Part shown: piece after piece, positions 54,454 to 63,146 of the stretch
Position numbering within the stretch: position 1 is the stretch's first letter
Layout: each line of letters begins with the position of its first letter
From: Bacillus_BA songklensis
GTDB taxonomy: Bacteria; Bacillota; Bacilli; Bacillales; Bacillaceae_H
Length of the DNA: 64,000 nucleotides
Direction: 5' to 3'
Assembly: GCF_042649685.1 (NCBI RefSeq)
Contig: NZ_JBHRZT010000072.1
Location: 124,001-188,000, forward strand
The notes under the pieces: generated by a model
Told to the model about the DNA's origin: nothing
Database searches by the model: none
What the model saw: the letters and a program-made list of their open reading frames with translations, nothing else
Position numbers and translations under genes: made by a program

Positions 54454-56292
54454 ATGGTGAAAAAAATTTTAGCCGGGGTCGATATCGGCAATTCATCGAC
54501 TGAAGTGGCGATTGCGTGTGTGGACGGACACCATGCACAATTTCTCTCCCAGCATTTAGTCAAAACAACGGGCATAAAAGGAACCACTGACAATGTCAAA
54601 GGTATCCGTCTTGCTTTACAGGAAGCGGCTAAAAAAGCGGACATCGAGCTAAAGGACATTGATTTGATCCGGTTGAATGATGCCGTTCCGGTTATTGGCG
54701 ATTTGGCCATGGATCTGATTAGCGAAACGATTATCACTGAATCTTCCATGATCGGCCATAATCCGGATACTCCGGGCGGAGCGGGTTTGGGTGTCGGGAC
54801 AACGGTTTTGATCGATCAATTATTTGATGTAGATGAAAAAGAGCGGGATTATATCGCCGTTATACCTAAATCCTTTGATTATGAATGGGTTGCCCACCTT
54901 CTTAATCAGGCAGAAAGCAAAGGAATATCCGTCACCGGCGCGATTGTTCAAAAGGATGACGGAGTGCTGATACACAATCGCCTGAACAAAAAAATTCCCA
55001 TCGTAGATGAGGTCGCTTTAATCGAAAAAGTTCCGCTTTTAAAACTCGCAGCGGTAGAAGTCGCTTTACCGGGTCATGTGATTCGGACATTAAGCAATCC
55101 ATATGGCCTTTCCACTGTCTTTGAGTTGGATCCTGACCAGACGATCCAAATTGCTTTAGTCGCTAAAGCATTGGTGGGCAACCGATCGGCCGTAGTGATC
55201 CGGACACCGCAGGGGGAAGTGGTCGAACGGAAAATCGAAGCGGGACGGGTCATTTTAATAGGGGCGAACAACCAGCAGCTGGAAGTATCCATTAATGATG
55301 GGGCGGAAGCCATTATGAATATGTATGAAAAATTGGGAACGCTGACAGATGTCCGGGGAGAAACAGGCACGAATGTGGGGGGGATGTTCAACGGTCTCCG
55401 CCATGATTTAGCAGGGCTCACCGGACAATTGCCAAATGAAATTGCCATCTCTGATTTTCTGGCCGTTGATGCAGTGATCCCAACCTCTATTAGCGGGGCG
55501 ATGGCCGGTGAGCTTTCCATGGAAAGCGGCGTCGCTTTAGCCTCAATGGTCAAAACAGATAAGATTCCTGTCCAAAGAGTCGCACGCCTATTGGAAAAAG
55601 AAGTGGGCATCAAGGTTGAAGTGGGCGGTGTTGAAGCAGAAATGGCCATTCGGGGAGCTTTAACGACTCCCGGTACGAGAAAACCGATTGTGATTCTCGA
55701 TATGGGCGGCGGTTCAACCGATGCTGCCATGATGAATGAAGCCGGCAAAATCATCTCAAGCCACTTGGCCGGTGCAGGAGACATGGTCACGATGCTGATT
55801 AATTCCGAACTCGCTTTAGGGGACAAGGAACTGGCCGAAAAAATTAAAAAGTATCCTTTAGGAAAAGTGCTGAGTTTATTTCATATGCAGCTGGAAGACG
55901 GAACGATGTTATTTTCTGAAACGCCTTTTCCTCCGTACACATTCGGGAAAGTAGTAATCCGGGAAGAGCGGGATCTCACGCCTTTATCAAGCAAAGCATC
56001 CATGGAGAAAATCAGGGAAATACGCCGAAGCGCCAAGCGGAGAGTGTTTGTAACGAATGCGCTGCGCGCTCTTAAACGGGTCATCCCGACAGGCAACTTA
56101 AAACACTTGTCTTTTGTCGTCATGGTGGGGGGATCGGCACTTGACTTTGAAATTCCGCAAATGTTGACAGAGGAACTGGGCAAGTATGGGATTGTAGCCG
56201 GTTTTGCCAATATACGAGGTACAGAAGGCCCGCGAAATGCAGTCGCTACCGGTTTGGTCCTATCCTCTGTCAGGCAAGAGGTATTAAAATGA
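54454..56292 (+). CDS. pduG: Dehydratase reactivase, large subunit
   Basis: 612 residues from ATG 54454. The ASKHA ATPase motifs VDIGNSSTEVAI, ILDMGGGSTDAAMM and VGGSALDFEIP are clear. The protein resembles PduG/DdrA. With the small subunit it uses ATP to release damaged cobalamin from the inactivated dehydratase. Its stop overlaps the next start (ATGA). Confidence 0.93.
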   Translation: MVKKILAGVDIGNSSTEVAIACVDGHHAQFLSQHLVKTTGIKGTTDNVKGIRLALQEAAKKADIELKDIDLIRLNDAVPVIGDLAMDLISETIITESSMIGHNPDTPGGAGLGVGTTVLIDQLFDVDEKERDYIAVIPKSFDYEWVAHLLNQAESKGISVTGAIVQKDDGVLIHNRLNKKIPIVDEVALIEKVPLLKLAAVEVALPGHVIRTLSNPYGLSTVFELDPDQTIQIALVAKALVGNRSAVVIRTPQGEVVERKIEAGRVILIGANNQQLEVSINDGAEAIMNMYEKLGTLTDVRGETGTNVGGMFNGLRHDLAGLTGQLPNEIAISDFLAVDAVIPTSISGAMAGELSMESGVALASMVKTDKIPVQRVARLLEKEVGIKVEVGGVEAEMAIRGALTTPGTRKPIVILDMGGGSTDAAMMNEAGKIISSHLAGAGDMVTMLINSELALGDKELAEKIKKYPLGKVLSLFHMQLEDGTMLFSETPFPPYTFGKVVIREERDLTPLSSKASMEKIREIRRSAKRRVFVTNALRALKRVIPTGNLKHLSFVVMVGGSALDFEIPQMLTEELGKYGIVAGFANIRGTEGPRNAVATGLVLSSVRQEVLK

Positions 56293-56621
56293 ATAAACGT
56301 GACATTTACATGACGATTTTATATAACAGCACGCTGCCCTCTGATCAAATTCAGGAAGTCTGTGCCGGCTTGGAAGAAGAAGAGGTCCCGTTCTTACTGC
56401 AAGAACGGGACAAAGCGGGCAGTTTTATTGAACTGGGATGGGAAGCCGCATCCATGTCCCCTTTGCAGGTCGGGATAGGGATTGATCAAAATGGAGATGT
56501 ATGCGTGCATCACCAGAAATTGAAACGGGAAGAACCATATTTACAAGACAGCCTTCCAAACGGGCGCAAATTAGGGAAGAACGCAGCCCGTTTGATCAAA
56601 GGATTGCCACTATCTTTTTAG
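56289..56621 (+). CDS. pduH: Dehydratase reactivase, small subunit
   Basis: 110 residues overlapping the large subunit gene by four bases. LEEEEVPFLLQERD and SPLQVGIGIDQNGDVCVHH match PduH/DdrB, which structurally mimics the medium dehydratase subunit and swaps with it during reactivation. Confidence 0.9.
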   Translation: MNKRDIYMTILYNSTLPSDQIQEVCAGLEEEEVPFLLQERDKAGSFIELGWEAASMSPLQVGIGIDQNGDVCVHHQKLKREEPYLQDSLPNGRKLGKNAARLIKGLPLSF

Positions 56622-56640
56622 TAGGAGAGGATGGGAAAAG

Positions 56641-57066
56641 ATGAGTCAGATCAATTTAGAATTAGCGAAAAAACTGATCGAGAGTGCTGAAAAGGAAGCG
56701 AATGAAATCGAAGTTCCTATGGTCATTAGTATTGTGGATGAAGGCGGGAATTTCATAGCCTGCCACCGAATGGATGATGCTTTATTGGTCAGCGTGGATA
56801 TTGCCCAAAACAAAGCATGGACGTCAGTAGCGATGAAAATGCCAACAGCAGATTTGGCCGAGGCAGCCGGAGCAGGAAAAGAGCTTTACGGTATTAATAC
56901 AACGAATAACGGACGGGTTGTCGTGTTCGGCGGAGGCATTCCATTGTGCCAAAACGGCCAAATTATCGGAGCGGTAGGCGTAAGCGGCGGCTCGGTTGAA
57001 GAGGATATACGAGTGGCCCAGGCAGCCGTTGATGCGCTGAATGAGCCAGTCTCTTCAAATAAATAA
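56641..57066 (+). CDS. GlcG/HbpS family protein (PduO C-terminal-domain-like)
   Basis: 141 residues, GGAGAGGATGGG before ATG. PMVISIVDEGGNFIACHRMD, NKAWTSVAMKMPT and FGGGIPLCQNGQIIGAVGVSG define PF03928. In enteric PduO this domain is fused behind the adenosyltransferase domain and binds heme. Here it is a separate gene placed before the truncated adenosyltransferase gene, so the two PduO halves are split and in reversed order. Confidence 0.9.
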   Translation: MSQINLELAKKLIESAEKEANEIEVPMVISIVDEGGNFIACHRMDDALLVSVDIAQNKAWTSVAMKMPTADLAEAAGAGKELYGINTTNNGRVVVFGGGIPLCQNGQIIGAVGVSGGSVEEDIRVAQAAVDALNEPVSSNK

Positions 57067-57127
57067 AATGATTCATATGATATTCGTTTGATTAGTCCAC
57101 CTGCCGTCCAATGAAGGCAGTCATTTT

Positions 57128-57186
57128 CGATACCCTTAGGAACCAGCCTTTCAATCAGCTTCCTGGTTCCAAGGGTATCGTCTGTT
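57128..57186 (+). terminator. Strong hairpin ending the dehydratase operon
   Basis: CGATACCCTTAGGAACCAG (57128-57146) pairs with CTGGTTCCAAGGGTATCG (57163-57180) with one mismatch, then TCTGTTTT. Confidence 0.85.
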
Positions 57187-57250
57187 TTATGAAAAGCGAA
57201 ATGATGGTTGCTGTGTATGAAAATAAAACAAAACAGAGAGGGTGTAAACA

Positions 57251-57361
57251 ATGAAGGTTTATACAAAATCGGGTGATAAAGGGGAAACAAGTCTCGTGTA
57301 TGGAAAAAGAGTGTCAAAAGCCTCTGTTTATGTGGAAGCTTACGGAACATGTGATTTTAGC
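57251..57361 (+). pseudogene. PduO-type cob(I)alamin adenosyltransferase, truncated
   Basis: ATG 57251 (AGAGGGTG upstream) encodes about 36 residues matching the N-terminus of PduO-type adenosyltransferases: MKVYTKSGDKGETSLVYGKR, then VSKASVYVEAYGT. The ATP-binding start TKSGDKGETSL is intact. Homology ends after GTCD, where the invariant DEANS should follow. Instead comes unrelated sequence containing the 45-bp repeat, giving a 93-codon frame with a junk tail. The enzyme cannot be functional. Coenzyme B12 must be made by another adenosyltransferase. Confidence 0.88.
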
Positions 57362-57412
57362 TTGATAAGTCTGATCCACATCACATTTTTTGAGACATTT
57401 TCATTTTATCCT

Positions 57413-57457
57413 GCATTAACGGGCAGTAAGACCCCCACTGATGGAAGTTTCCTTTAT
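57413..57457. repeat. 45-bp exact repeat, copy 2
   Basis: Identical to 50521-50565, about 50 bases beyond the point where the pduO homology ends. Confidence 0.9.
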
Positions 57458-57572
57458 ATAACCATTTGTTTTCATAGACGCTGCAGGAATTTTATATTTT
57501 TTAACGAACATGTAAAGGTGTCAAATAACTAGAAAAATTCCAAATACAAAACAAATAAAATGGAGGTAAACG

Positions 57573-58814
57573 TTGACTGCACTTACATTACGTAATGTCG
57601 TGAATGTCGAGATTCTTCAGGAAATCCAGGAGCGCTTTTCAGACGCTACCGGTTTTGGCGTCATTATTGCAGATGAGCAGGGCGTGCCTGTCACCAGGCC
57701 GACTAATTTCACGAGTTTTTGCACCCACATACGCTCCTCTGAGAAAGGATTGCAATGCTGTATAGCGTCCGATCGAAAGGTGGGTCTGATTGCAGCAGAA
57801 CAAGGGAAAACCGTCATACATTATTGCCATTCGGGTCTAGTTGATTTGGCGGCGCCTATTTTTCTCAACGGCAAGCACATTGGATCTGTTCTATGCGGCC
57901 AGGTGTTAATTGAAGATCGTGATGAAAAGCAGGTGGACCTGATTCGCGAGAAAACCAAACATTTACCGATTGATCAAGAACTCCTCCAGCTTTATTTTGA
58001 AAAGATCGAATTTACAAGTCAAAAACGGATTGAAACAGCAACAGAGCTGCTTCAGCTCGTTGCCAATTACATCATCAAAATGGGTGCTAATTATCTTGCA
58101 CAAGAAGAGCTGAATGAGAAGAACCAGAAGCTGATGGAAGAGATGCAAGCTCGTGCCAGGCTGGAGAAACTCCTGCAGGAAACGCAATTAAAAGTCTTGC
58201 AATCACAGATTAATCCACATTTTTTATTTAACACATTAAACACCATTTCACGGCTTGCTTATTTAGAGAACGCGGAACAGACACAAAATGTGACGTACTC
58301 GCTGGCTAAAATCATGAGGTACAGTCTGCGCAATATAGACCAGCTTGTTACGTTAAAGGAAGAATTGGATTACACGAAAAATTATTTAAATATTCAACAA
58401 TCCCGTTTCCGTAACCGGATTCAATATGAAGAAAGAATAGACGTTGATATAGAAACAATAAAAATGCCTATTCTTTCAATTCAGCCTATCATTGAAAACG
58501 CTATCATCCATGGATTTGAGCCGCAAGATAGTAGAATTGTCATTAAGATTCATGGATTTTTAAAAGATGACAAAGTGGTATTAGAAATTTCTGATACGGG
58601 AGTGGGGATGACTGAAGAAAAGGTATCCTCCCTGTTTTTAGATTCAAGTGTCAAAAAGAACAGTCATACTACAGGAATTGGAATGAATAACGTACAAAAG
58701 CGAATTCAATATTACTTTGGAGAAGAGTACGGTATTACGGTTGTTGAAAGCCGACCGGGAGTTGGTACAATGGTGAGGATCGTCATTCCGAATTCAGGAG
58801 GTGTTCCGGTTTGA
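57573..58814 (+). CDS. PocR-domain sensor histidine kinase (LytS/YesM type)
   Basis: 413 residues, TTG start right after GGAGGTAAACG. Residues about 10-165 are a PocR sensory domain, with the Cys-rich signatures SFCTHIRSSEKGLQCC, HYCHSGLVDLAAPI and GSVLCGQV. Then comes a coiled coil, and the His_kinase domain with H216 in SQINPHFLFNTLN, followed by a HATPase (IQPIIENAIIHGF, DTGVGM). There is no membrane segment, so it is a cytosolic sensor. PocR in enterics senses propanediol and induces pdu/cob; here the same domain is fused to a kinase. It overlaps the response regulator gene. Confidence 0.92.
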   Translation: MTALTLRNVVNVEILQEIQERFSDATGFGVIIADEQGVPVTRPTNFTSFCTHIRSSEKGLQCCIASDRKVGLIAAEQGKTVIHYCHSGLVDLAAPIFLNGKHIGSVLCGQVLIEDRDEKQVDLIREKTKHLPIDQELLQLYFEKIEFTSQKRIETATELLQLVANYIIKMGANYLAQEELNEKNQKLMEEMQARARLEKLLQETQLKVLQSQINPHFLFNTLNTISRLAYLENAEQTQNVTYSLAKIMRYSLRNIDQLVTLKEELDYTKNYLNIQQSRFRNRIQYEERIDVDIETIKMPILSIQPIIENAIIHGFEPQDSRIVIKIHGFLKDDKVVLEISDTGVGMTEEKVSSLFLDSSVKKNSHTTGIGMNNVQKRIQYYFGEEYGITVVESRPGVGTMVRIVIPNSGGVPV

Positions 58815-59578
58815 AGGTGATGATTGTCGATGATGAACCGTTAGAACGGGAAGTATTAACGATGATAATTAAAAGAGAAAACCTCGGAGTAAGCCAACTA
58901 TTTGAAGCGGAAAACGGGGCTGATGCTGTCGATCTGGCGAAGCAAAAGCGAATGGATGTCGTGCTTATGGATATTAAAATGCCGATCATGGACGGCTTGA
59001 CGGCGGCCGAAATAATTAAAAAGGATGTTCCGGACTGCCACGTCATTTTCCTTACAGCGTATGATGAGTCCGACTTTTCCTATCAAACTAGTAAATTGGG
59101 AGCGGATGATCATTTATTAAAACCGGCTCATCCGAATGAGGTCAAACAAACATTAGTTAAATATATACCTGTATTAAACCGTCCGGTTCGACCCTCTTTA
59201 GAAGCATCCTGCGAGCATGGTGATATTAAAACAATCATGGAATATATCGAAAACCATCTTCATTTAGATTTAAATTTAGATACTTTATCCGGGCTGGTCT
59301 ATCTTAACGGACAATATCTCAGCAGGCTGTTTAAACAAGAAACCGGCTGCACGATTACCCAATACATTACAACACGTCGACTGGAAAAAGCGAAACAATA
59401 TCTTAGCTACAGCCAGGAAACCGTCATGGAAATAAGCGAGAAGTGCGGATTTTCTGATTCTAATTACTTTGCAAGGGTATTTAAAAAGTATGAAGGGGTC
59501 ACACCTACGCAATATCAGCAGCGATCTCTCATGGGAAGAAAGAAAAGAATCAATTCATTCAATAATTTTGTGATGTAA
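58811..59578 (+). CDS. AraC-type response regulator (YesN-like)
   Basis: 255 residues, TTG 58811 six bases after AGGAGGTG and overlapping the kinase stop. Receiver domain: acidic DDEPLE, phospho-acceptor D54 in VLMDIKMPIMDG, Thr in IFLTAYDE, Lys in HLLKPAH. A C-terminal AraC HTH starts near 140 (IMEYIENHLHLDLNLDTLSG ... SDSNYFARVFKKYEGVTPTQ). It most likely binds the repeated 72-bp blocks before the aldehyde dehydrogenase and the dehydratase operon. Confidence 0.93.
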   Translation: MKVMIVDDEPLEREVLTMIIKRENLGVSQLFEAENGADAVDLAKQKRMDVVLMDIKMPIMDGLTAAEIIKKDVPDCHVIFLTAYDESDFSYQTSKLGADDHLLKPAHPNEVKQTLVKYIPVLNRPVRPSLEASCEHGDIKTIMEYIENHLHLDLNLDTLSGLVYLNGQYLSRLFKQETGCTITQYITTRRLEKAKQYLSYSQETVMEISEKCGFSDSNYFARVFKKYEGVTPTQYQQRSLMGRKKRINSFNNFVM

Positions 59579-59687
59579 AAAAGTTGATTTGCCGCTATAA
59601 AACACCAGGAACAGCTAAAATACAAGCAGTATACAGAAAAAGCGAGATGAGAATGTACATGATCAGCAAGAATCCTGTCATTACATA

Positions 59688-59726
59688 AAAAGTACGGCAT
59701 TCCCGATTATAGGCCGTACTTTTTTG
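59688..59726 (+). terminator. Rho-independent terminator of the two-component operon
   Basis: AAAAGTACGGC (59688-59698) pairs with GCCGTACTTTT (59713-59723), T tract. 59727-60020 holds no supported gene. Confidence 0.88.
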
Positions 59727-60020
59727 TTGTTATGAACTTTTAGCCGGTATAGCCGGTTCGTCGTCAACAAATATATGGAACGGGTTTTTTTGTAGAATTT
59801 TTTATCTTGTTTATTATAAAAATGTTATGTTAACAAATGTTCATCTCTTACATAAAAAACAATACAGTTTCATACATTTCTCTAAAATCATGATAAAAAT
59901 ACCTGTTCACCTAACGGACAACTCCATTCAACCGATCAATTTATTCAAAGGCATAAAAACATAAACCTTAACACCTAAGGACACACTACAAGTGACAATG
60001 ATCCAGAAAGGGTGTTTACT

Positions 60021-60170
60021 TTGAATAACAAACAAAACAACACAAATAAAGAAAAAGATTTAAAAAGTAATGAAGGAAATTTAGCGTATCCCGAGTACGG
60101 TGATAGAGAGGAGCATACTCAAAAAGATGCTCAGCCAAATTTGAAAAATACATTTCATACAGAATGGTAA
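60021..60170 (+). CDS. Small hydrophilic protein, 49 residues
   Basis: TTG 60021 with AGAAAGGGTG six bases upstream. The product is very polar (NKQNNTNKEKDLKSNEGN ... EEHTQKDAQPNLKNTFHTEW), with no hydrophobic core and many Asn, Lys and Glu. Such composition is common in small spore-associated proteins of Bacillus, but I do not recognise the family. Its 3' end is duplicated at 30.86 kb, and a terminator follows at once, which supports a real short transcript. Confidence 0.5.
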   Translation: MNNKQNNTNKEKDLKSNEGNLAYPEYGDREEHTQKDAQPNLKNTFHTEW

Positions 60171-60249
60171 AAGGGGCGGTCCTAAAGGGGACCTCCCTTT
60201 TTTTCTGAATCACCTCTGACCATCATGTTAAATCCTATGAAATCAAGGG
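60113..60249 (+). repeat. About 137-bp repeat, copy 2 (copy 1 at 30859-30989)
   Basis: Covers the 3' half of the 49-codon gene, its terminator and about 50 bases beyond. Near-identical to 30859-30989. Confidence 0.85.
60171..60206 (+). terminator. Rho-independent terminator
   Basis: AAGGGGCGGTCC (60171-60182) and GGGGACCTCCCTTT (60187-60200) form the stem, then TTTTT. Confidence 0.8.
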
Positions 60250-60539
60250 TTTAGGAGGGGCCGTCTTCAGGGGTTTACATCAAAGTCCCCCGCCTGGTTA
60301 AAGGATAACTAAGCGGGGAACTGACCTTTTTTCTAAAGGAAACACGAAGCTAAAACAAGCAACGGTAAATTTTTTCATCCCATTTTCCTTTCTAAAACGC
60401 CTTCGTTTATAGGATGGTTAATAATATAAGAAATATGTACAAACGGACATATTCAATAAGAAGCGGTACAGGGGAAAGTTGAAAAATTAGGAGAGGAAGA
60501 GAATCCTGTTTCTTGCTTTTTACTGCGGAACGTTCGACA
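60207..60539. other. Gene-free stretch before the CAP-domain gene
   Basis: No gene is visible. A segment around 60290-60330 (CCGCCTGGTTAAAGG...) has no clear structure. The promoter was not identified. Confidence 0.35.
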
Positions 60540-60667
60540 GTAAATAATGTCTTTCACTTTTTACGATTTTTTGTTTTATCTTCTTGAACCAGCTAAAAAG
60601 GGTTATGCATAAAACATGGTGTAAGGAGCTCATTGCCCATGTACCATGTTTTATGTGGATTTATATA
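60540..60667. mobile_element. Partial second copy of the MITE-like element
   Basis: TGGATTTATATA (60656-60667) equals the right terminal repeat of the element at 29.3 kb. Upstream, ACGATTTTTTGTTTTATCTT...GCTAAAAAGG aligns with the same interior region. Its internal hairpin is CATAAAACATGGT/ACCATGTTTTATG (about 60608-60655), different in sequence but equal in position to the first copy's. The left terminal repeat is not found. Confidence 0.55.
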
Positions 60668-60760
60668 CAACGGTTACCAAGAGTGAGTTTTGTTCTGGAA
60701 GGCACACTAAAAAAGTCGAGGTACGACAAAACTAAAATAATAAGACAAAGGAGCATCCCA

Positions 60761-61609
60761 ATGATAAAGAGACCTTTGCTTAAAAGTGCTTTTGCATTGC
60801 TTCTTTCCGCGTCTGTTATAAGCGGTTGTAACAACGGTGACCTGAATTTAGGCCAGGAAGGCCGAAACGATCATAATGACAATGCCAGAAATGTCTCCGT
60901 CAGAGATGTAGACCGCAACCGAAATCACGTTCTTAATGTTCGAAACGTTCAAAACGGTCGAAATGATCAAAATGGTCTACGGGCTCAAAACGGTCAAACA
61001 GATCAAAACAACCGGGTTTTCCAATTTATCAATATTCCAACACCGGACCAAAATGATGTTTTTACTACATGTGACCCGTCTGTTGACCATGCACGAAACG
61101 GACATATTACTCAAAGACCCATTACCTATCGTGAAATCCCGGGTTACAACCAATCTCGACAAAATCCTTCTCCAACAGGTGATACTGCGGCTCCCGGTCA
61201 AACCGGAAATCAGGCAGCACCTAGCACATCTGCAGACAATATGATTCAGCAGGTTGTCCAGCTTACAAATGAGCAACGCAGAAAGAATGGACTTCCTGAC
61301 CTTCAAGTAGATGGTAAGTTGGCTGGCGTTGCGCAAACGAAAGCCACTGATATGATGAAAAACAAATACTTTTCCCATACAAGTCCAACTTATGGTTCTC
61401 CTTTTGATATGATGAATCAATTTGGCGTTTCTTACACAGCCGCCGGGGAAAATATCGCGCAAGGACAGCCGTCAGCCCAGCAAGTGGTTAATGACTGGAT
61501 GAACAGCCCGGGACACCGTGCGAATATTTTAAACCGCAATTTCACTCATATCGGGGTAGGTCATACAACGGGCCAGCATTATTGGGTACAGCAGTTTATC
61601 AAAAAATAA
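60761..61609 (+). CDS. CAP-domain (SCP/PR-1) secreted lipoprotein, YkwD-like
   Basis: 282 residues from ATG 60761 (AAAGGAG upstream). Signal LLKSAFALLLSASVISGCNN with lipobox Cys. A long Asn/Gln/Arg-rich linker (about residues 25-140, many N-G-R-N and Q-N units) leads to a C-terminal CAP domain: VQLTNEQRRKNGLPDLQVDG, YFSHTSPTYGSPFDMMNQFG, AAGENIAQGQ and MNSPGHRANILN. CAP proteins of this type are common in spore formers (YkwD, SafA-associated YrbA neighbours); enzymatic activity is uncertain. A terminator follows. Confidence 0.9.
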   Translation: MIKRPLLKSAFALLLSASVISGCNNGDLNLGQEGRNDHNDNARNVSVRDVDRNRNHVLNVRNVQNGRNDQNGLRAQNGQTDQNNRVFQFINIPTPDQNDVFTTCDPSVDHARNGHITQRPITYREIPGYNQSRQNPSPTGDTAAPGQTGNQAAPSTSADNMIQQVVQLTNEQRRKNGLPDLQVDGKLAGVAQTKATDMMKNKYFSHTSPTYGSPFDMMNQFGVSYTAAGENIAQGQPSAQQVVNDWMNSPGHRANILNRNFTHIGVGHTTGQHYWVQQFIKK

Positions 61610-61626
61610 TCGCCTTTAGATAGTAA

Positions 61627-61660
61627 AAAAGTGTGAGGATAGAACTCCTCACACTTTTCT
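61627..61660 (+). terminator. Rho-independent terminator
   Basis: AAAAGTGTGAGGA (61627-61639) pairs perfectly with TCCTCACACTTTT (61646-61658). Confidence 0.93.
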
Positions 61661-61708
61661 TAGATGTTTACTTTATATACTCATAAAAGGGAACAGTTGA
61701 ATGGGGAA

Positions 61709-61742
61709 TGCCTATTACCCAAACAGATGTTGACATGTTGAA
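61709..61742. repeat. Direct repeat flanking the KinB-like gene, copy 1
   Basis: TGCCTATTACCCAAACAGAT followed by GTTGACATGTTGAA; close match to 63147-63179 with a shared 15-base end TGTTGACATGTTGAA. It also contains TTGACA, a -35-like hexamer for the kinase gene. Confidence 0.6.
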
Positions 61743-61857
61743 TTTAATTTTTTAAATATAAGTTTCTCAATGTTACTTCTCTAAAAAAAGCTTCCCTTGT
61801 AAAGGTTTTTTCCTTTATACTTAAATATGTAACAAATTCTGTTAGGGGCTTTCTACA

Positions 61858-63132
61858 ATGGATTTTATTTACATTAATCAAAACATTTTAGATAATCTGT
61901 TTTACATTTTAGCCAGTATTTTTATTTTTTTTGTTTTATTTGATAATGTGAAGAGGCTGAAATATTATAAAAAGACCTTCATTACCACATGCATGAGTTT
62001 ACCTGTCATCTTATGTATGAAATTCCCTATTTATATTGATGAGTATTGTGTTCATGACTTAAGGCAAATCCCTCTTTTTATTGGTATACTTTATGGCGGC
62101 TGGCCTGTCGGGGCTGCTTTGTTGATTATTCTATTCACGGTTAGGTTTGCTATTTATGGATTTAATTTCCTAACGGTTGTTGTTTATGTAGTGATATTTA
62201 TTATAACAGCGCTTCTTTCAACAAAATTCAACACGTTGAATAGAAAGAACAAGCTTATGACCTCGGTTTTGCTATCTTTGTTTCTTGGAATTCTAACAAC
62301 ATTTATCGCTGTTATCATGTCTGATTTTTTTAGATTGACAGAGGCTTACTTATTTTATTTTATCATTCTTCCTCCTGTCATCATGTTTTTCGCTGTATAT
62401 ATCATAGAAGTTTTAAAAGATGCGATTAATATAAGATCAAAAATAGTAAAGCTAGAAAAAATGGAGGTAGTAAGTCAGCTTGCGGCAAGTATTTCACACG
62501 AAGTTAGAAATCCTTTAACGGTTGTGAAAGGGTTTATTGAATTGCTGAAAGCTCCCGATCTATCTCAAGAAGTGAAGGAACAATACATTCAACATGTGGT
62601 TAGAGAACTTAAAAGTGCAGAGTCAATTATTAGTGATTATTTAGCATTTGCAAAACCTGCAATTGAAAAAGTGGAAACTATTTTAATAGATCGTGAAATA
62701 AGAAATGTAATTGAAATTATAAAGCCATTAGCCAACATGAATTCGGTGGAGATATCGGATAAGCTGGAACCAGGAACTGTGCGTGGGAATGTTAAATATC
62801 TCCAACAATGTTTTTTAAACCTGATTAAAAATGGTATAGAGGCAATGCCTAACGGAGGGGAACTTAGTGTCGTTTCATTTGTGAATAAAACCGATATAAC
62901 CATCAAAATAAGCGATAACGGGGTTGGAATGAGCAAAGAACAAGTAAACCGTTTTGGCGAGCCTTATTATAGCAGCAAAGAAAAAGGTACAGGATTAGGT
63001 TCAATGGTTGCTGTTAGGATAGTCCAAACGATGAATGGGACACTTGATATAAAAAGTGCCCTAAATGAAGGAACAACTATAACCATAACATTTCCTGTTT
63101 ATATTGATGAACATAGCGGATCGAACCCTTAA
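61858..63132 (+). CDS. Membrane sensor histidine kinase (KinB-like sporulation kinase)
   Basis: 424 residues. The N-terminal 190 residues form six membrane helices of the 5TM-Lyt type (LRQIPLFIGILYGGWPVGAA). Then HisKA with H214 in ISHEVRNPLTVVKGF, N box NLIKNGIEAMP, G boxes DNGVGM and GTGLGS. This is the KinB architecture of Bacillus phosphorelay kinases that feed phosphate to Spo0F, and no response regulator gene is adjacent. Assignment to sporulation is by architecture only. Confidence 0.88.
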   Translation: MDFIYINQNILDNLFYILASIFIFFVLFDNVKRLKYYKKTFITTCMSLPVILCMKFPIYIDEYCVHDLRQIPLFIGILYGGWPVGAALLIILFTVRFAIYGFNFLTVVVYVVIFIITALLSTKFNTLNRKNKLMTSVLLSLFLGILTTFIAVIMSDFFRLTEAYLFYFIILPPVIMFFAVYIIEVLKDAINIRSKIVKLEKMEVVSQLAASISHEVRNPLTVVKGFIELLKAPDLSQEVKEQYIQHVVRELKSAESIISDYLAFAKPAIEKVETILIDREIRNVIEIIKPLANMNSVEISDKLEPGTVRGNVKYLQQCFLNLIKNGIEAMPNGGELSVVSFVNKTDITIKISDNGVGMSKEQVNRFGEPYYSSKEKGTGLGSMVAVRIVQTMNGTLDIKSALNEGTTITITFPVYIDEHSGSNP

Positions 63133-63146
63133 ATTGGGTTGCTTTC

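Noticed and set aside
55074..55826. 250-codon minus-strand frame in the reactivase gene
   Set aside because: Long only because of codon bias on the coding strand; the PduG motifs prove the plus-strand frame.
50521..57457. Composite transposon carrying the dehydratase operon
   Set aside because: The flanking copies are only 45 bases, with no transposase or target duplication visible, so I report a repeat and do not call a transposon.
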